Assembly (NCBI GenBank): GCA_015680685.1
Contig: MNCI01006175.1
Coordinates: 677,543-741,542, forward strand
DNA: 64,000 nt
Direction of reading: 5' to 3'
From: Gnetum montanum
Taxonomy: Eukaryota; Streptophyta; Gnetopsida; Gnetales; Gnetaceae
Below the pieces are notes generated by a model that was not told the origin of the DNA, did no database searches, and was given only the letters and a program-made list of their open reading frames with translations. This document shows, one piece after another, positions 60,109-64,000 of this stretch; positions within the stretch are counted from its first letter, which is position 1; each line of letters opens with the position of its first letter. The position numbers were made by a program, and so were the translations under genes.

Positions 60109-60774
60109 TTGAGCAAACAAAGGATCCTAGTGACAACCAGGAACTTGGAATACGCTTGGGATGAGTGTAAGGAGGTGTTGACAGAGGATTGTATGTATAA
60201 TAATATCATGCTAGCATCTACCGACAAAATAATGGAGTTACCAGAAGAGATAGAGACTGTGACAAGGAGATCTACCAAGATAATGCAAGAGTTAGAGAAA
60301 ATTGGCAAATTAGATATGGGTCATAGTGCTTAGCACACACTACTTACAACAAAAATTGCAATTGAAGATAATCCCTCATCAATATTATCATTTCATGGCC
60401 ACCGTAGTGATGATAATGTTCCACAAGTGATGCACAACATGATTGAATTTTACAGGGGCATACAAGCATGGTTCGTAGTGGTGGCTAATTACATTGCTAC
60501 TACTAAAGGATGCCCATATTCTACACTCTTACAACTACTCCACATTTTTTTTATGGTAATGATGGCTCTGATGATGCTATTGCATGGGAAAAATGACAAA
60601 GTTGTTCGTGACTCAGGACTCCCACAGTGAAAAATATATGGATGCTCTTTAGCTCATTTGCCATTGGAAGTGTTGCTAGTATGGATACACAAATTTGTTT
60701 TTTTTTCTAGGAGATGTTGGGAATGTTTGGCAGCAGCCTATGCATTGGAGATTTGTGATTCCCAAGAAAATTTC
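60109..60774 (+). pseudogene. Unrecognised reading frame of about 220 codons with two stops
   Basis: One frame from 60109 to 60774 is interrupted only by TAG at 60331 and TGA at 60628. It reads MSKQRILVTTRNLEYAWDEC, KIMELPEEIETVTRRSTKIM, IEFYRGIQAWFVVVANYIAT, a hydrophobic stretch (LLQLLHIFFMVMMALMMLL) and CLAAAYALEICDSQENF. The first part is charged and helical. It sits downstream of F and could be the far part of the gene fragment at 52104, but no homology shows it. Function unknown. Confidence 0.35.
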
Positions 60775-62850
60775 ACGAACCATTCCTAATGGATTTGGGC
60801 ACTCGTATAGAAGCATGTAAAATCCACATTGGGTACGTAAATTATAATTTTTCGTGCCATGGTGTCTCAATTTTCAGCTTTCAACCATAACATTCATTAT
60901 CCATGAAAATCATACCTATTTTTACCTGCAAATCGCGTCCAATCTTTCCTATTTTTACTGCAAATCGTGTTCGCGTCCAACACCTTTTATTGACAAACGC
61001 TCCTACTCCACCATTCTTAGGGAATTGGATGCTTCCATTGCCAGACTCTCCAAACACTTGTATTTCTCTCTTCTAGCTCTGAAATTCTTTGTTTCATCTT
61101 CAATTTTTCTTTATCTCATTGCATCTACAAGCAATGACGAAGGGGGAGATGAGTGTTTCTCCTAATGAAGGAGGTTTCATCTGCCCAATCTGATTTCTGT
61201 GAAGACGTTGTTATCAACTATCATATGATTTTCTATGAAAAATATCCAAAAAGAAAGGTCCATATCGATTCTTTCCATATTGATGGACAACTATGGCATA
61301 TATAGTGTATCAACTATCGTCTGATTTTTAGCTACCCAATGACTATTGAGAATTGCTTACGCTGCCCTTTTGCTTACCCTAACCATCTGTTTATTTANCG
61401 CTTATGCTGCCCTTTTGCTTACCCTAACCATCTGTTTATTTAGGGTCGCTTGCGCGAACCTTCACTTCCCGAAGCCTGCTTCCAAGTTACCTAGTCTAGC
61501 GGCATTCTTAACATGCTGAGTCCTTTTTTTATGTACATAAAAAAACCATCTCACTGACTAGTTTTTTTGTTTAATCATTTTTTTTCTTTGAGGTTCTTTT
61601 AAGATTTTGTCAATGTTTTCATGTTTGATTACAATTTGTTCAAGGAGATCAAATATTTGGAGGTTCTCGTTAAATCATTTTTTTCTAATCATTTGATTCT
61701 TATTATTTTTTGGAACTTCTCCTTTTTGTTTCATACTTTGGTTAAATACAGTAAGATTAATGGTCCAACCGAATATCAGAAATTTTCTGTCCCTATCTTT
61801 ATTTGATGTTGTAGAGTTTAATGTTAGGGTGAATGCTTGATGGAAAAAAATTTGAGATTTTAGTGGAAAGAGAACAAATTCTCTTGGTTGAATATTTATT
61901 ATACTTTTCATCATTTAACAATTTTGGAACAGCTTTTTGTTCAGTATGCAATGCTTACTTCATTGAGACCATTCTTTAATGTTTCAGATAATTGAGTTTT
62001 TATTTTTGAAGTGTGCTTAAGTTCTTAGTGCATCAATGTGATGTCTTGTTGCTCTTTGAAGGCGTACTAGAAAAAAAATTACTGAAGTGGTTTTGCATTA
62101 TCATTAAGCTTGTAGAAAACATTTCACTTTAATTATTTAATGCCTCTGATACAATGTTCTATTTGGTTTCTAGTTTAATTGTNGTTAATGCCTCTGATAC
62201 AATGTTCTATTTGGTTTCTAGTTTAATTGTAGTTATTACACTTTTTTTTTGGGTTGGTTGGTTTGTTGGTTGGTTTGTTTCTTTTGATCAAAGTAGAAAA
62301 GATTGATGAACAGAATCGGAATTATGCAGACCAAACCCTACTTGCAGTCGTCGATCAGATCCCTTTTGCATGCATTAAAGCTACTTTCGTTGTTCTTCAA
62401 CTTGGGCGTTATTTCTTTTTTTAAGAAGCAATTCCTTCATGATGCCATATTTCATATTTTATGAAATCTTGCCTTGTTTCAACAGTTATTAAGTACATTT
62501 GTCTATGATTTTCAGTTTTTTTTTCTATTCCTTATTGAAATTTCATCTTGTTATTTTTAAATTTATCACTATTTTGTATTTTCAAATTTTCCCCTAACTC
62601 TATTATTGTTTTGCATTTCTAGATTTATTGCATTGAATGACATTTTAGTGTTAAAGCTCTTAAGAAATTTTTCTAAAAGCTCTTTGCTAGCAGAAAAAGA
62701 AAAACTAGATACCCTTAGTCACAGTAATTTGGGCAATTGTTAAGTATATCTATTTGTAATTTTTTTAAAAAAAATTATTTTAACTTTTGTGAAGAGTAGC
62801 AGTCATATCTCATTTTCTAATTTTTATCATTAATATTTATAGGGTCATAA
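60775..62850. other. AT-rich DNA, no gene recognised; two assembly joins
   Basis: Short open stretches (60854-61165 + and others) have no family resemblance. Ns at 61398 and 62183 are each flanked by near-identical direct copies of about 40-50 bp, as left by unmerged contig overlaps. A segment at 62300-62400 (NYADQTLLAVVDQIPFACI) looks protein-like but is too short to name. Confidence 0.4.
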
Positions 62851-62851
62851 A

Positions 62852-63360
62852 GATGAGCTCTATTCAAGACATAGATAGCAATGAAAATAAATAGATAGGA
62901 CTCTATTGGAGGAAAATGCATCGCAAGAAGAAAATGTCTTAGATTGTAATGTGCAAATTTTTAAACCATTTGCAAAAGGTAGATTTATTTTGAAATTTCC
63001 ATTAAAACAATTCGTAACACAATTAGACACTTGTAGGAGTGGAGGAGGTGGAAGCAAAAGATGGAAGTGTCATGTATGTAGCCATGAATTCACTGCAAGT
63101 GGTACACAAATAGATCATTTATTTCAAACATTAGAAAATAAAACAGGAACAGGTGTTATTGCATGTAAATTCTCATATCCAGATATTCAAAAAGCTATGT
63201 ATGACTTCTTTCAAGCAAAGACTATGATAAAGAGCATTATTGTAAGGATTTGAACAGAGGAAAGTAAGAACAAGCCAAAGGATTTTATACAACCAGCAAA
63301 AAGAAAAGTGCTTAAACAAATAGAAATAAGTTTTCAAGTTGAAAAAAAAAGCTAATATCA
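62852..63360 (+). pseudogene. BED zinc-finger fragment of a hAT-type transposase-like gene
   Basis: The frame 62906-63253 (115 codons) contains GGGSKRWKCHVCSHEFTASG, then a His in IDHLF and GTGVIAC. The W-x-C-x2-C...H...C spacing and the aromatic residues match the BED-type DNA-binding finger at the N-terminus of plant hAT transposases and their domesticated relatives. Coding-like sequence continues to about 63350 (KPKDFIQPAKRKVLKQIE). The ATG at 62852 lies upstream in a broken frame. The catalytic and dimerisation parts would follow, but a C-family LTR begins at 63398. It could be a transposon or a host gene exon. Confidence 0.65.
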
Positions 63361-63397
63361 GTATTGCAAAAATTTTCTATGTAAATGGATTACCATT

Positions 63398-64000
63398 TGA
63401 TGAGCCACGATATCGCTTACGCGATATTGCATCTTGTCTCAATTTCTTTAAATAAGAGGTGGCTTCCCTTGTTTTGGGGAGAAAGACTTAGACCGTTAGC
63501 TAAACCCTTGCAGTTTTACCATTCTAGAGTTAGAATAATTCCTATGTGCTCGCAGTAGGAGTCCTAAAGTGAACGGATCTTTATTTGAGCAAATTGTACC
63601 TAAGCACACATTTGTGTACGGTAATAAAGATGAACTTTACAATAAACCTTGCAACATACAGATTAAGCTAAATAGTACTTAATTATTGTTGAATGTTTAA
63701 ATGCTTTCCTAGCTAATTAATCTCTCTCTCAACCCTTGACTCTCCTAGTTGAGTACACTTAGTACGACCATTTCGAGCATGTGTGTAGCGCTTGGTAACC
63801 CAGTAACGATTAGCATTTGGTAATCCCAGTAGCGTTACACTGGTTCAAGATGTGTGTGGCAAGTGGAAACAAATATTGGTGTTAGGAACAGTTAGAACTT
63901 AGTGAGTAGTTAATGAAAGTTAGTTATTTAGTTCTCTTTATCTTCCCCTATTAGCATAAGACATTAAAAGGATAAAAGTTATAAAAATCACATACCTCAA
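63398..64000 (+). repeat. C-family LTR, cut by the window end
   Basis: TGATGAGCCACGATATCGC at the start, with GCGATATTGC units, then TTTAAATAAGAGG in the TATA position and R-U5 matching 35620-36170. About three quarters of the LTR is present. Whether it is solo or belongs to a full element cannot be told. Confidence 0.85.

Overview
The window reads as plant nuclear DNA from a large, repeat-packed genome. Nearly all of it is old, degenerate LTR retrotransposons of the Ty3/gypsy superfamily, nested inside one another. Plant origin rests on three things: gag-pol proteins of the Athila/Tat type (RT box F-M-D-D, linker phrase RSFLGYTGYY, integrase with HHCC and DDE motifs and no chromodomain), primer-binding sites matching plant tRNA-Asp (TGGCGCC...), and tRNA-derived SINE-like repeats. 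Species cannot be fixed; a gymnosperm or other large-genome seed plant is my guess. No intact protein-coding gene was found.

Layout. 1-8222: 3' half of element D1 (+): pol, a long spacer, an extra ORF between pol and the 3' LTR ('ORF2'), then the 3' LTR. 8223-14099: low-complexity DNA with tandem duplications, tRNA-like repeats, one SINE with a 17-bp target duplication (11647-11847), and a decayed gag. 14100-19103: two D-family pieces joined head to head (D3 minus, D4 plus). 19104-51165: D2 (minus), which received element B (20699-26977, minus), element A (29786-48615, minus, target duplication GTATT) and solo LTR E (48918-49862, target duplication ATGAT). Element C (35532-46378, plus) lies inside A. 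Insertion order is therefore D4, then D2, then A, B and E, then C inside A. 51166-52314: host-like DNA with a CpG-rich fragment resembling the start of an MO25-like gene and a coiled-coil segment. 52315-~59966: element F, a gypsy element that has lost its RT, RNase H and integrase core. 60109-62850: an unrecognised reading frame, then AT-rich DNA. 62852-63360: a BED zinc-finger (hAT transposase-like) fragment. 63398-64000: start of another C-family LTR.

How they work together. C and D carry the enzymes of an Athila/Tat-type element. A and B keep gag, PBS, PPT and LTRs but no pol, so they look non-autonomous and probably depended on enzymes from C- or D-type relatives, whose LTR R-U5 region they share. 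Points that stand out: (1) C ends in a truncated LTR followed by an inverted leader and an inverted LTR, and the whole is flanked by a near-matching target duplication, so it seems to have integrated with the same U3 end on both sides; (2) the LTR families share R-U5 but carry unrelated palindromic repeat cassettes at the start of U3; (3) A carries a 2.1-kb exon-intron-like insert that B lacks; (4) D carries ORF2 in the env-like position; (5) the two LTRs of F have lost CpG very unequally. Stops in the old frames fall mainly at Gln, Arg and Trp codons, as expected from 5-methylcytosine deamination.
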